A DNA stretch of 57,167 nucleotides from Longimicrobium sp. (GTDB taxonomy: Bacteria > Gemmatimonadota > Gemmatimonadetes > Longimicrobiales > Longimicrobiaceae): NCBI GenBank assembly GCA_036387335.1, contig DASVTZ010000025.1, forward strand, positions 1-57,167. Reading direction: 5' to 3'. The first letter of the stretch is position 1. Every line of letters starts with the position of its first letter. Below are positions 34,251-43,085 of this stretch, in pieces. Position numbers and translations under genes: made by a program. The notes beneath the pieces were generated by a model. It was not told the DNA's origin, searched no databases, and saw only the letters and a program-made list of their open reading frames with translations.

Positions 34251-35246
34251 CTACAACCGTTCCACCACCGCCCACGCCAGCAGCGGCACCATGATCTCGT
34301 GGTGGCCGGTGATGTGGAAGCCGCGGCCGCCGCTGTGGCGCGTGGGGCGCTCCACGACGTTGACGCGCGTGCGGTAGTGCGCCTGCATGTCCAGATTGCA
34401 GGCGGTGAACCGGCCCGGCTTTCCCGCGTGGAGGTTGCGCGCGACGGTCAGCGCCTTGAGGAAGACCTCCGGCATCACCACGGCGGAGCCCACGTTGATC
34501 ACCACGCCTCCTTCATCCAGGCGCGGGAGGGCGCCGGCGAGGCGGCGGAAGTCATGGTGGCCGGTGGCGCCGATGGCGGCGCCGTCCGCGGCGGGGTGCT
34601 GGTGGATGATCTCGGCGCCGAGGGCGGGGTGCAGCGTGTAGGGGATGCCCAGGCGGTGCGACTGGAGGAGGAGCGAGAGATCCGGGTACGCCAGATCCTT
34701 GCGCTCGTCCAGGTCGCGGGCCAGCGCCTCGCCCATCCCCCACCCCGCGCCCATCCCGCGAGTCAGGGCCGCGTTCATGTCGCGCCCCGTCTCCTCCGCC
34801 ATCCCGAACGAGCCGTCCGCCAGCCCCGCCTCCACGTCCTCGCTGGTGCCGCCCCAGCGCGCCATCTCGTAGTCGTGGATCCCCGCGGAGCCGTTTGAGG
34901 CCAGGTGCGACACGGCGCCGCGCCGCATCAGGTCGATGAGGAGCGGCGCGAGGCCCGTCTTCACCACGTGGCCACCCAGCATCCACACCACCGCGCGCTC
35001 GCGACGAACGGCGTCCGCGATGGCGTCGGCGACGGCGAGGAACGACTCGGCCTGGAGGATGTGGGGGAGCGAGGTGAGGAAGGCGGAGAAGGTGCGCTGC
35101 GCCGGCTCGGCGGGGACGGGAGCGGCGAACTGCTCCGCGAGCACCTTGTTGGGGCGCCCGGCCACCGGGACGGTGCGCACCAGCGAAAGGTCCGCCTCGG
35201 GCGCGGGGCCTGGGGCGGACCTGAATGGAGTGGAGTCGTCGGTCAC
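34251..35246 (-). CDS. Deoxyhypusine-synthase-family protein
   Basis: 331 aa from the GTG at 35246. NAD-dependent fold of the deoxyhypusine/homospermidine synthase family: VVWMLGGHVVKTGLAPLLID (about 86-105), HLASNGSAGIHDYEMARWGG (114-133), TSEDVEAGLADGSFGMAEET, then HPALGAEIIHQHPAADGAAIG and DEGGVVINVGSAVVMPEVFL. No GWGKI-type segment with the eukaryotic active-site lysine is visible. Bacteria lack eIF5A hypusine, so the product is more likely a polyamine derivative or an unknown modification. The gene sits 19 bp behind the DUF3108 gene at the tail of an envelope operon. A broken copy lies 0.9 kb away. Confidence 0.82.
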   Translation of the reverse strand: MTDDSTPFRSAPGPAPEADLSLVRTVPVAGRPNKVLAEQFAAPVPAEPAQRTFSAFLTSLPHILQAESFLAVADAIADAVRRERAVVWMLGGHVVKTGLAPLLIDLMRRGAVSHLASNGSAGIHDYEMARWGGTSEDVEAGLADGSFGMAEETGRDMNAALTRGMGAGWGMGEALARDLDERKDLAYPDLSLLLQSHRLGIPYTLHPALGAEIIHQHPAADGAAIGATGHHDFRRLAGALPRLDEGGVVINVGSAVVMPEVFLKALTVARNLHAGKPGRFTACNLDMQAHYRTRVNVVERPTRHSGGRGFHITGHHEIMVPLLAWAVVERL

Positions 35247-35265
35247 GTGGAGGGCAGGGTGCGGG

Positions 35266-36021
35266 TCAGCGCGCGGGCTGGTAGCGTTCCAGGTGCATCG
35301 TAAGCGAGCCCACCACCGGCACCCGGCTGCGGATGAGGACCACCACGCGGCGCGCGTCGTCGGTGAAGTGCACCTCCGCCTGTCCGCCCTCGCTGAAGAG
35401 GCCGCTGGTCCGGATGCTGGGGCGAACCACGATGGTGCGGAAGCGGCCGGCGGGGACCTCCACCGTCTCTCGGCGCACCACGCGCAGGACGACGGGGTTG
35501 CCGTCTTCCTTGAAGTAGTCGCGCAGCGTGTACGTCTTCCCCACTTCCAGCGGCAGCGTACGCACGTGGTACAGGAACGACAGGTCGTCCAGCGGCCGGC
35601 TGGTGGGGAGCGTGCCCGTGTCGCCGTTGTCGCGGCGCCAGGTGCGGCGCTCCGGGTTGAAGTCGTAGGTGCGGTCGCGCCGGTAGCGGACCTCCTGCAG
35701 CTTCTGGTGGAAGCGGCGCGAGTAGCCCCCCGCCGTGTCGATCCAGGTCTCGTACAGGTCGTTCACGCGCGCGCCGGGCACGCCGCCCTGCACCGTCATC
35801 CGCGCGTGGTACGCGGGGCGGCCGTTGACGTTCTGCACCGTCAGCATCTCCAGCGACCCGCGGCCCACGCCGACGCCGGCCAGCCGCACCCGGTACTCCG
35901 CCCGCTCGCCGGGGCCGTACAGCCGCTGCGGGTCGGACGCGCGCCCCGCCGCGGCGAGGATCGCCACGCCGAGCACGGCCAGCGCCGCCCTGCCCATCCC
36001 GCCTATCGAAAAGAAGTGCAT
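35266..36021 (-). CDS. DUF3108-domain secreted protein
   Basis: 251 aa. Signal peptide at 1-28 (AALAVLGVAILAAAGRASDP). The mature part follows the DUF3108 plan: GERAEYRVRLAGVGVGRGSL, a middle DLYETWIDTAGGYSRRFHQK, then the characteristic DDLSFLYHVRTLPLEVGKTY and VEVPAGRFRTIVVRPSIRTS. DUF3108 proteins are periplasmic beta-rich proteins of unclear role that often accompany envelope-biogenesis genes. It lies 16 bp downstream of the GT2 gene, consistent with one transcript from lpxL onward. Confidence 0.88.
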   Translation of the reverse strand: MHFFSIGGMGRAALAVLGVAILAAAGRASDPQRLYGPGERAEYRVRLAGVGVGRGSLEMLTVQNVNGRPAYHARMTVQGGVPGARVNDLYETWIDTAGGYSRRFHQKLQEVRYRRDRTYDFNPERRTWRRDNGDTGTLPTSRPLDDLSFLYHVRTLPLEVGKTYTLRDYFKEDGNPVVLRVVRRETVEVPAGRFRTIVVRPSIRTSGLFSEGGQAEVHFTDDARRVVVLIRSRVPVVGSLTMHLERYQPAR

Positions 36022-36036
36022 CCCTCTATCGTCGTT

Positions 36037-36879
36037 TTATTCCGGCTTCGCAGCTCCGGATTCGTTGGTTCCGCGCGGGCCCCTGCGCGACGGGCGCGCA
36101 CCCTCCGTGGGCGCCGCCCTGGCTGGTTCGGCCTCCACCGGCGCAGGACCGCGGCGGGGTGTGCGGCGCGCCAGGTTCCACACCTCCTTCACCGTGCCCC
36201 ACGTGCGGAAGCGGGTCTCGCGCTCGCGGCGCGCGTAGCGCAGCGACACCTCCGCGGCGTCCGCCCGGCGCACGTGCGGCGCGACGGCCGCGAGCAGCTC
36301 CACGTTGGCGGCGAGCCCCGGGCGCGAAAGGAGTGGCTTCCCCTCGCTTGCGGCCAGCGCCCGCTTGAGCACGGCGACGCGGTACGCGCGGAAGCCGGAG
36401 AGCGGGTCGCGGATCTCGCGCGGCAGGGCGCGTCCCGAGAGGAGCCACGGCAGCCCGCGGCGCGCCCAGCGCTCGGCGCGCGGCAGCTCGCGATCCGTCG
36501 CGGCGACCACCGTCCCCACCACGTCCGCCCCGCCCTCCACCTTGCGAACCAGCGCGGGGACGTCGTCCGGCGATTCGGTGAAGTCGCCCTGGAGCAACAC
36601 GGCCACGTCGCGTTTGGGGTGCGTGGAGCGGGCCACGGCCTCGCGAAGGAGGCGCTCGACCGCCGCCGGGTAGCCCATCGTGCGCTCATTGCGGAGCACG
36701 GTCAGCGGCAGGACGCGGGCATACGGCTCCAGCACTTCCTGCGTGTGGTCGGTCGACCCGTCGTCCACCACGATCAGGTGGAAGTCGCGCCCGAACTCCG
36801 CCATCACCTGGCGGACCTTCCACAGGAGCACGCCCACGGTGGGCGCTTCGTCCAGCGCGGGAATGCAGATGTAGATCAC
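36037..36879 (-). CDS. Family 2 glycosyltransferase
   Basis: 280 aa from a GTG at 36879 that overlaps the acyltransferase stop (GTGA). GT-A fold: IYICIPALDEAPTVGVLLWK at the start, the nucleotide-sugar DD pair at 39-40 (LIVVDDGSTDH), LLQGDFTESPDD near 94-106, and the conserved DPLSGFRAYRVAVL loop near 180-193. It resembles dolichol-phosphate mannose synthase-like or undecaprenyl-phosphate GTs. The C-terminal 45 residues are Pro/Arg-rich and disordered. No membrane helix is seen, so the donor may be a soluble nucleotide sugar. Confidence 0.88.
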   Translation of the reverse strand: MIYICIPALDEAPTVGVLLWKVRQVMAEFGRDFHLIVVDDGSTDHTQEVLEPYARVLPLTVLRNERTMGYPAAVERLLREAVARSTHPKRDVAVLLQGDFTESPDDVPALVRKVEGGADVVGTVVAATDRELPRAERWARRGLPWLLSGRALPREIRDPLSGFRAYRVAVLKRALAASEGKPLLSRPGLAANVELLAAVAPHVRRADAAEVSLRYARRERETRFRTWGTVKEVWNLARRTPRRGPAPVEAEPARAAPTEGARPSRRGPRGTNESGAAKPE

Positions 36880-37862
36880 GCCTCGTCCTCGTCCGGTGCC
36901 GCGCGCTCGGCGCTTTGTGTCGTGTGGGTACCCTGCTCGGCAGGGGCGGGTTCCGGCGGCGGCTTGCTCTTCCAGCGCCGGTGGAACCAGAAGTACTGCT
37001 CCGGCGCCTCCCTGACCTCTGCCTCCAGCCGCGCCGCCAGCGCCGCCGTCAGCGTGCGGACGTCCGTCTCCAGCTCGCCGGTGCGCTCCGTGACGATCTG
37101 CTGGCCGGCCACGACGTAGCGCACCGCGCCGCCGGGGAGCCGCCGCGCCACGCACGCGAAGACGGGCGCGCGCAGCTTGAGCGCAAAGAGCGCGGGGCCG
37201 CGGTGCGTGCTCGCCGGGCGGCCGAAGAAGGGGACGAAAACGCCCGATCGCCGCGCGTCCTGGTCGCCCACGATCCCCACGATGCCGCCCTTGCGCAGCA
37301 CGCGGGGCACGCGCGACGGCGCCTCACTCTGGTAGATCGTCTCCACGCCCAGCTTGCGGCGCAGGGCGTCCAGCCGCTCGTCCACCAGCCGGTTCCCCTG
37401 GCGCCGAACGATCGCCGCGATGGGGACTCCTCGCGCCGCTACCGCCGCGGCGGCGATTTCCCAGTTGCCGTAGTGGCCCGTCACCAGGAGCACGCCGCGT
37501 CCTTCGCCCAGTGCTGCCTGCAGCTTGGGCCAGTCCTCGGTCACGTCCGTTCGCTCGATGACCGCTTGCGGGTCCAGCTTGGAGAGGCGCAGGATGGCGG
37601 CGGCTTCGCGGCCCAGGTGCTCGTAGCTGGCGCGGACGGTGCGCTCGATCCCCGCCTCGTCGGCCTGCGGGAAGGCGAGGCGCAGGTTGGACTCGACCAC
37701 CTTCCGCCGGATCCCCATCCCGTGCACGATGCGCCCCACGCGCCGCCCCACCGCGTCCGCCGCGCCCTCCGGCAGCGTGGCGACAGCGGTTTCCAGCGTC
37801 CGTGCGAGGGCGTACTCCACCCGGTGCGTGGCGGTGTGGCGGGGCTCAAGCTTCTCGGTCAT
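36876..37862 (-). CDS. lpxL: Lipid A late acyltransferase, LpxL/HtrB family
   Basis: 328 aa. Transfers a secondary acyl chain to Kdo-lipid A or an analogous acceptor at the inner membrane. The catalytic HX4E motif is GHYGNWE (His130, Glu135), followed by IVRRQGNRLVDERLDALRRK and GGIVGIVGDQDARRSGVFVP and the FFGRPASTHRGPALFALKLR region, all typical of LpxL/LpxM. The N-terminus has no clear transmembrane helix, and the last 25 residues are disordered. It is coupled to a GT2 gene and lies beside the GT9 genes, supporting an LPS role. LpxL versus LpxM or a mycolate/PIM-type acyltransferase cannot be fixed by eye. Confidence 0.85.
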   Translation of the reverse strand: MTEKLEPRHTATHRVEYALARTLETAVATLPEGAADAVGRRVGRIVHGMGIRRKVVESNLRLAFPQADEAGIERTVRASYEHLGREAAAILRLSKLDPQAVIERTDVTEDWPKLQAALGEGRGVLLVTGHYGNWEIAAAAVAARGVPIAAIVRRQGNRLVDERLDALRRKLGVETIYQSEAPSRVPRVLRKGGIVGIVGDQDARRSGVFVPFFGRPASTHRGPALFALKLRAPVFACVARRLPGGAVRYVVAGQQIVTERTGELETDVRTLTAALAARLEAEVREAPEQYFWFHRRWKSKPPPEPAPAEQGTHTTQSAERAAPDEDEA

Positions 37863-37876
37863 CCTTATAGATCCCT

Positions 37877-37970
37877 AACAGCATCTCACGCGGAGACGCA
37901 GAGACGCAGAGGAGAGGCGCGGATTTTTTCTCTCCCGCGTCTCCGCGCCTCCGCGTGAGGCAAGTGGATG
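37877..37970. repeat. Family B palindromic element (copy B2)
   Basis: AACAGCA at the left, then TCTCACGCGGAGACGCAGAG, a central GATTTTTTCTC, then CGCGTCTCCGCGCCTCCGCG and TGAGGCAAG. It fills the spacer upstream of lpxL and downstream of the GT9 gene start region. Confidence 0.82.
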
Positions 37971-38000
37971 CAAGGGAACGAACTGGGGAGGAGGCGCAGT

Positions 38001-39059
38001 TTAGCACGTGCCGGGGGGTTCGTCTACGCGCGGCCGAGGCGTGCCACCGGCAGAGTAGCGGCCGATGGCGCGCTGGACGCGCTCCAATACGTCCTCGATG
38101 GTGATCTGCTCCATGCGGCCGTGGCGTGGATCCCAGTGCGATGGATCGGGCGTGGCGCCGGGCTCCGTGTAGCGGTCGATCCACAGGTCCTCAAAGGCGC
38201 GGTACGGGCCCACGCGCCAGGGATTCGTGTGGCCGTACAGCCCGATGACGGGCACCCCGAACGCGCGGGCGATGTGCACCGGCCCTGTGTCCGGCGCGAT
38301 CACAAGACTGCAACCGGCCAGCGTCCACATCAGGCGGCGGATGCCATCGCCCATCGCCCACACGGGTGGGACGGCGGCGCGCTCGGCGATCTCGCGTGCG
38401 AGGGCGTTCTCGCGCTCGCCGGGCCCCCCCACCAGCATCGCGCGAAAGCCGAAGTCGCGCTCGAGGGCGTCCGCGACGGCGGCGTAGCGCTCCGGTAGCC
38501 AGTCCTTTTTGCGGTTGGCCGATGCGGGGACCAGCGCGGCGACGGGGCGCCCGTCGAGGGCGCCAAAGAACTCGGCCTGCGCGCGGATTTCCTCGTCCGT
38601 GAAGGGGATGCGCCACTCCAGCGGCTCCAGACGCGCCACGCCGAGCACGTCCAGGAACTGGAGGAACATCTCCTGGGTGTGCGCGCGCGGCGTCGGCGGA
38701 AGGTGGCGGTTGGAGGCGAGCCAGACGCCCTCGAACGAGCGCGCGCGGTCGAAGCCGATGCGCAACGGGGCGCGCGAAAGGAGCGTGGGCCACACGCTTT
38801 TCGTGTACACGTTGAGGTTCAGCGTGACGTCAAAGCGGCGCGCCGATAGCGCCCGCGCAAGCTCCGCCACGCCGCGCACCCCATCCTTTTTCCGGTAGAC
38901 CACCACCTCGTCGATCGACGGATGGGGATGGAGGACGGGCGCGGGCATCGGCTCCACGATCCAGGTGATGCTGTGGCCCTGATCCCGGAGCGCGTTGGCC
39001 AGTGGGAGCCCGTGGATGACGTCGCCCAGACCGGTGAGGAGGACGATACAGATGCGCAT
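38001..39059 (-). CDS. Family 9 glycosyltransferase (heptosyltransferase-like)
   Basis: 352 aa. GT-B fold. The N-terminal domain opens with ICIVLLTGLGDVIHGLPLAN, the GDxxxxLP motif of ADP-heptose:LPS heptosyltransferases. The C-terminal domain carries the donor-binding CSLVIAPDTGPVHIARAFGV and GLYGHTNPWRVGPYRAFEDL. It likely adds a sugar, often heptose, to the LPS core at the inner leaflet. A second GT9 lies at 48814-49887. It follows the asparagine-synthase-like gene by 3 bp. Confidence 0.9.
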   Translation of the reverse strand: MRICIVLLTGLGDVIHGLPLANALRDQGHSITWIVEPMPAPVLHPHPSIDEVVVYRKKDGVRGVAELARALSARRFDVTLNLNVYTKSVWPTLLSRAPLRIGFDRARSFEGVWLASNRHLPPTPRAHTQEMFLQFLDVLGVARLEPLEWRIPFTDEEIRAQAEFFGALDGRPVAALVPASANRKKDWLPERYAAVADALERDFGFRAMLVGGPGERENALAREIAERAAVPPVWAMGDGIRRLMWTLAGCSLVIAPDTGPVHIARAFGVPVIGLYGHTNPWRVGPYRAFEDLWIDRYTEPGATPDPSHWDPRHGRMEQITIEDVLERVQRAIGRYSAGGTPRPRVDEPPGTC

Positions 39060-39062
39060 CGC

Positions 39063-40781
39063 CTACTCCCCGCGGGTGAGGTAGGAGAGCTGGAGGAGCA
39101 GGAGCTGCCTGAGCGGATGCCAATGCGCCACCGCCCGCTCCACATCTTCCTCGCGTGTCGCGTTGAAGGCGGCGGCGATCGGGGTGGCGGTGACGGGATA
39201 GGCGCGCCGCTTCTCCGCCATCATCGGCGACTCTACGACGCTCCGCCACTTGGGCCAGGGCCCCTGCCGCGCGCGCACCTCACCGGTCACAACGGCGCGC
39301 ACCCCACGGGCCACCCGCAGCCCAACGGTCAGCGGGAGGTTGGCGGCGCGACCGAAGTACGGATAGCGCCAGCGCGAGTGCGGCACGTGCCAGGACGGCG
39401 CGAAGAGCGGCTTCATCGCTTGGTGGAAGAGCGCCCTCCCCTGCTTCCAGCGGAGCGGGACCGCGCCCGCCAGCGCCACGATCGCGACCGAGTGGTACGG
39501 CTCGTGGCTCGCGAAGAGCCGCCGGTTGCCGTGGAAGTTCGCCGAGTGCTTGCGCTGCGTGAACGGGTACAGCTTCTCCCACTCCTGCGCCGTCGTCGGG
39601 CGGAACTCCTCCAGCCAGCGGCGGAAGACGGTGCGCCGCTCCGCCACCGCCTGCAGGAGATCCGCTCGCATCTCCGGGGCGTCTGGAACCGGAAACGGGG
39701 CGCCGGGCGCCGACGCGGGAGGCGCGTGCTCGCCCTTGAGGAACGAGTCCGAGGAGAGGCCGCCGAGCACGATGGGTAGCTCGCGCAGCCCGAGCGACTC
39801 GTGGAAGCCGTAGCCGTGCACGTCCATGAAGAGCTGTCCGCTCCCCAGCAGCGCGGCCACCGTCTCAAGCCCGTTGAGGTAGTGGTCCGGCCGGCGCGCG
39901 CCAAAGGTCAGCTTCGCGCCGTACGCCCGCGCGGCGTCGCGAGCTACGCGCACCTCACGGTTCTCCCAGTCCGCGTACACGAATGCGCGCACCTCCGGCC
40001 CGCGCGGCACGGCGCCGAGCACCGCCCGCGCATCCTCGCCGCCACTGAGGAGGATGCCGGCGACGGGGAGCTCGCCGCACGACTCGCGCAGGTTCTCCAC
40101 CAGCGCCTCGCGCAGAGCCGTGGCCGCATCGGTGCGCGAGGCGTACGGGTTGTCCTCGGTGGGTCGCCAGTAAGTGTGCGCGTCCTCCATCCACGCGCCA
40201 CTCGGGTCGAAGCTGCGCGCGGTCGCTGGCGGGAACTGCTCGACGCCGCGGAAGAGGGTGTGCGGAAAGGTGCTGCTGAAGTTGAGCAGGAGACCCGCGG
40301 CGGAGACCTCGTCGATGTCGCGGTGGCGTCCGGCCGCGCGCGCGACCGCGTCCGGGTGCGTCCCGATCACGCCATCGGCGAAGAAGACGGGTACGAAGGA
40401 GGCGATGTCCGTCACCACCATCCCGCCGCCGCGCTCGGTGTCGACCCGCAGCGCCGCGAACCCGCTGTCGAGCCGTTCGTGCCACGGAAGCGCCGGCCCG
40501 TTCGCCAGAACCTCATGCACCACCCCGCGCCGCGGCCCCTTTGACGCCAGACCCGGCGCATGTGGCGCAATCCGAGCGATGGGCAGGCCGACGAGGACCG
40601 AGATCGAGCGCTCGTCCTCTACCACGACATCGCCATCGTGTGGCGCACGGACGACCGCTAGCGAGCCCCACGCGCCATGGTGCTCCACGATCTCCGCGGC
40701 GACGGCGCCCAGGTAGCGGTGGAGCACGCCGCGGAGCTCGCCGGGCGCACGGCGGCGCGCGGCGAAGAGGAAGTCGCTCAT
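39063..40781 (-). CDS. Asparagine-synthase-like protein lacking the glutaminase cysteine
   Basis: 572 aa. It has an N-terminal Ntn-like region and a C-terminal ATP-pyrophosphatase domain with LLSGGEDARAVLGAVP at 245-260. The PP-loop is SGGED rather than SGGxDS, so the usual Ser is Ala. The protein begins MSDFLFAARR and therefore lacks the catalytic Cys directly after Met of AsnB. Glutamine hydrolysis at that site is not expected; ammonia or another amine may be the nitrogen source. It sits between GT4 and GT9 genes with an ATGA overlap, so it most probably modifies a sugar or peptide group in a surface glycan. This is inference from context. Confidence 0.8.
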   Translation of the reverse strand: MSDFLFAARRRAPGELRGVLHRYLGAVAAEIVEHHGAWGSLAVVRAPHDGDVVVEDERSISVLVGLPIARIAPHAPGLASKGPRRGVVHEVLANGPALPWHERLDSGFAALRVDTERGGGMVVTDIASFVPVFFADGVIGTHPDAVARAAGRHRDIDEVSAAGLLLNFSSTFPHTLFRGVEQFPPATARSFDPSGAWMEDAHTYWRPTEDNPYASRTDAATALREALVENLRESCGELPVAGILLSGGEDARAVLGAVPRGPEVRAFVYADWENREVRVARDAARAYGAKLTFGARRPDHYLNGLETVAALLGSGQLFMDVHGYGFHESLGLRELPIVLGGLSSDSFLKGEHAPPASAPGAPFPVPDAPEMRADLLQAVAERRTVFRRWLEEFRPTTAQEWEKLYPFTQRKHSANFHGNRRLFASHEPYHSVAIVALAGAVPLRWKQGRALFHQAMKPLFAPSWHVPHSRWRYPYFGRAANLPLTVGLRVARGVRAVVTGEVRARQGPWPKWRSVVESPMMAEKRRAYPVTATPIAAAFNATREEDVERAVAHWHPLRQLLLLQLSYLTRGE

Positions 40782-41881
40782 CGAGAGGGCTCCGGGTTCA
40801 GCGCCGCCTCCACGCTATCGACCATGCGCTCCACGCTGAACCACTCGCGCACGCGCCGCCGCGCCTCCTCCGTGCGCGCCGTGACGGTGGTGGGATCGGC
40901 ATCCAGCGTCGCGAGAAGCTCGTCGAGCGCGCGGGCCAGCGCATCCGCGTCGCGCACGGGGACGATCCAGCCGGCTGGCGGCGCGTCATCGGCGGCACCC
41001 AGCGCGAGCGGCACGCCCCCGGCGGCGGTCGCGACGACGGGAATGCCGAGCGCCATCGCCTCCAGCATCACGTTCGCTAGGCTGTCCTTGCGGCTGGCCA
41101 GCACGAACACGTCCGCGGAGGCGATCACCTCCGGCATGTCGCGCCTCTGGCCGAGGAACCGCACGCGCTCGCCGATCCCGAGCGCATCGGCCTTTGTGCG
41201 CAGTGGGTCCGCATCCGGCCCGGTCCCGGCGATGGCGAGCCAGGCGCGGCGGTCGCGCAGCCGCGCAAAGGCCTCGAGGAGGAGGTCGAAGCCCTTGCGG
41301 CGCTCCAGCCCGCCCGCGCTCACCACAAGCCGCGTATCGGACGGCACGCCCAGCTCCTGGCGCAGCGGGGCCGCACTCGGGAGCACGGGCTCCACGGCGT
41401 TGAGCACCAGGTGCACGCGGTCGTGGCGGAACCAGGGCGCGGAGGCGAGGAAACGATCGCGCACGTCGGGCGAGTTGACGATCAGGGCGTCGATCCAGTG
41501 GCGAAAGGCGAGCCGGAAGTCGCGCCGCGCGGGGATCGGGCGCGGAATGCCGAGGCGCAGCACCACCTTAGGCACCCTCGCAGCGCGCCCGGCGAGCGCG
41601 GCGGTCGGGATGCGCCTCCACGTGGTCAGCAGGAGCGCGTCGGGCCGCTCGCGCCGCAGCCAGAGCACGAAGCGCGCGAAGTTCCAGGGGTCGAAGTCGC
41701 CGCGAGGGCGCACGGCGGCGGTACGCACGTTCTTTCGGGCGAGCGCCTGGCGAAAGGGTGCGCGCGGGTCGCACGACACGACCACCTCATGCCCGCGCCG
41801 CGCCAGCTCGGTGGCGATGAGGAGCGCCTGCCGCTCACTTCCGCGCAGCTCCGTAGCCGCGCTGTGGATGACGACCTTCAC
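40778..41881 (-). CDS. Family 4 glycosyltransferase
   Basis: 367 aa from a GTG at 41881. GT-B fold. The N-terminal domain has IHSAATELRGSERQALLIAT, and the C-terminal donor site has VVSAGGLERRKGFDLLLEAF and SADVFVLASRKDSLANVMLE (the EX7E-type segment). It overlaps the previous gene (GTGA) and the next one (ATGA), and is part of the four-gene chain DegT, GT4, GT4, AsnB-like. Acceptor and linkage are unknown. Confidence 0.92.
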   Translation of the reverse strand: MKVVIHSAATELRGSERQALLIATELARRGHEVVVSCDPRAPFRQALARKNVRTAAVRPRGDFDPWNFARFVLWLRRERPDALLLTTWRRIPTAALAGRAARVPKVVLRLGIPRPIPARRDFRLAFRHWIDALIVNSPDVRDRFLASAPWFRHDRVHLVLNAVEPVLPSAAPLRQELGVPSDTRLVVSAGGLERRKGFDLLLEAFARLRDRRAWLAIAGTGPDADPLRTKADALGIGERVRFLGQRRDMPEVIASADVFVLASRKDSLANVMLEAMALGIPVVATAAGGVPLALGAADDAPPAGWIVPVRDADALARALDELLATLDADPTTVTARTEEARRRVREWFSVERMVDSVEAALNPEPSR

Positions 41882-42951
41882 GCCGCGTCCGCGCGCAGCA
41901 CGCGCTCCCAGCGGTCCAGCATCCCCGCGACTCCGAAGCGCTCCTCCGCCCTCTCACGCGCCGCCTCGCCCATGCGCGCACGCATCTCCGAATCGTCCAG
42001 GATGGGGCGGATGGCGGCGGCCAATTCCTCCGGCTCCCACCCTGCGACCGTGCCCGGACGGCGGCCGTCGGGGAGCGGCTCCAGTGCGTCTTCGGCGCCG
42101 CTCACGGGCGTGCTCACGACGGTGACTCCACAAGCCAGCGCTTCCAGCATCGCGTTGCTCAGGCCCTCGGAGTCGGACGCGGTGACGAAGACGTCGAGCG
42201 TCGCCAGCACAGTGCCGGTGTCGTCGCGATGCCCCACGAAGTGCACGCGCGCGCCGATCCCCAGCTCATTCGCCAGGGTGCGCAACCGCTCCAGGCGCCC
42301 GCCGCTGCCGGCCACCACGCAGTGCGTCTCCGGCGGCAGGAGCGCGACGGTGTGGAGGAGCCGGTCGATCCGCTTCTGCCGCGCCAACCGCGCCACCGTT
42401 CCCACCACCGGCGCACCCGGGGGTATGCACAGTTCCGCTCGCATCGACCCTGCACCCGCGGGCGCGGTGACGCCGTTGTGGATCACGGGCACGCGCGCAT
42501 CGCTCCACCCTGGGAGCGCGGCGAACGCGGGGCGCATCCGCGAGGCGTTGACCACCACGGCATCCACCCAGCGCGCCAGCACGAAGCGGTACTTGGCGCT
42601 GCGCGGCGTATCCGACTCCAGCCCCACGCGCGCCACCACCCGCCGCACCCCGCCCAGCCGCGCCGCCAGCGATGCGAGGAAGAGCTTGCGGAACGTCCCC
42701 ACGATGAACGCGTCGGGCCGGAGCGCGCGCAGGCGGCGGCCCATCGCGGCCGCGTGGTGGAGCGCCGCGTCGCCACCTAGCCGCGCGATCTCGGTGGGCA
42801 CGCCCAGCTCCTCCGCCCGCCGCGCCACTTCCGCCTCGTTGCAGAGGAGGAGAACGCGATGGCCCCGCTCCCGCAGCCCCGCCAGGAGGAGGGCCGTTGC
42901 GCGCTCCGCTCCGCCCCAGATGGGGGCTCCGTTGTGGGCGACGATGAACAT
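41878..42951 (-). CDS. Family 4 glycosyltransferase
   Basis: About 357 aa from the ATG at 42951 (MFIVAHNGAPIWGGAERATA). The longer frame to 43038 is discarded because it runs through the family C hairpin. The donor-site region is VVGTVARLARQKRIDRLLHT, and the EX7E segment is FVTASDSEGLSNAMLEALAC. The next gene's GTG overlaps its stop codon. Together with its neighbour it probably adds consecutive sugars to an O-antigen- or capsule-like chain. Confidence 0.92.
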   Translation of the reverse strand: MFIVAHNGAPIWGGAERATALLLAGLRERGHRVLLLCNEAEVARRAEELGVPTEIARLGGDAALHHAAAMGRRLRALRPDAFIVGTFRKLFLASLAARLGGVRRVVARVGLESDTPRSAKYRFVLARWVDAVVVNASRMRPAFAALPGWSDARVPVIHNGVTAPAGAGSMRAELCIPPGAPVVGTVARLARQKRIDRLLHTVALLPPETHCVVAGSGGRLERLRTLANELGIGARVHFVGHRDDTGTVLATLDVFVTASDSEGLSNAMLEALACGVTVVSTPVSGAEDALEPLPDGRRPGTVAGWEPEELAAAIRPILDDSEMRARMGEAARERAEERFGVAGMLDRWERVLRADAA

Positions 42952-42994
42952 TGTGCGTTGGTATGGGCCCCACCCCCAGCGTCGCTCCGCGACG

Positions 42995-43085
42995 CATCCC
43001 CCTCCCCCAAAACTGCCTGGGGGAGGGGGTGCTTGCATGGATCTACGTGCGTCGCCCTGCTACACCCGGGGATTTATCCCCGGTG
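42995..43085. repeat. Family C hairpin and partial A hairpin in the GT4 leader
   Basis: At 42995-43033, GCATCCCCCTCCCCC, loop AAAACTGCC, then TGGGGGAGGGGGTGC: a very stable hairpin just upstream of the GT4 start. At 43067-43085, CCGGGGATTTATCCCCGG, a stand-alone A module with a TTTA loop. The DegT stop codon follows immediately. Confidence 0.75.

Noticed and set aside
34936-37119. Long plus-strand frame antisense to the DHS-like, DUF3108 and GT2 genes
   Set aside because: Shadow of three conserved genes; composition biased to Arg, His and Gln.
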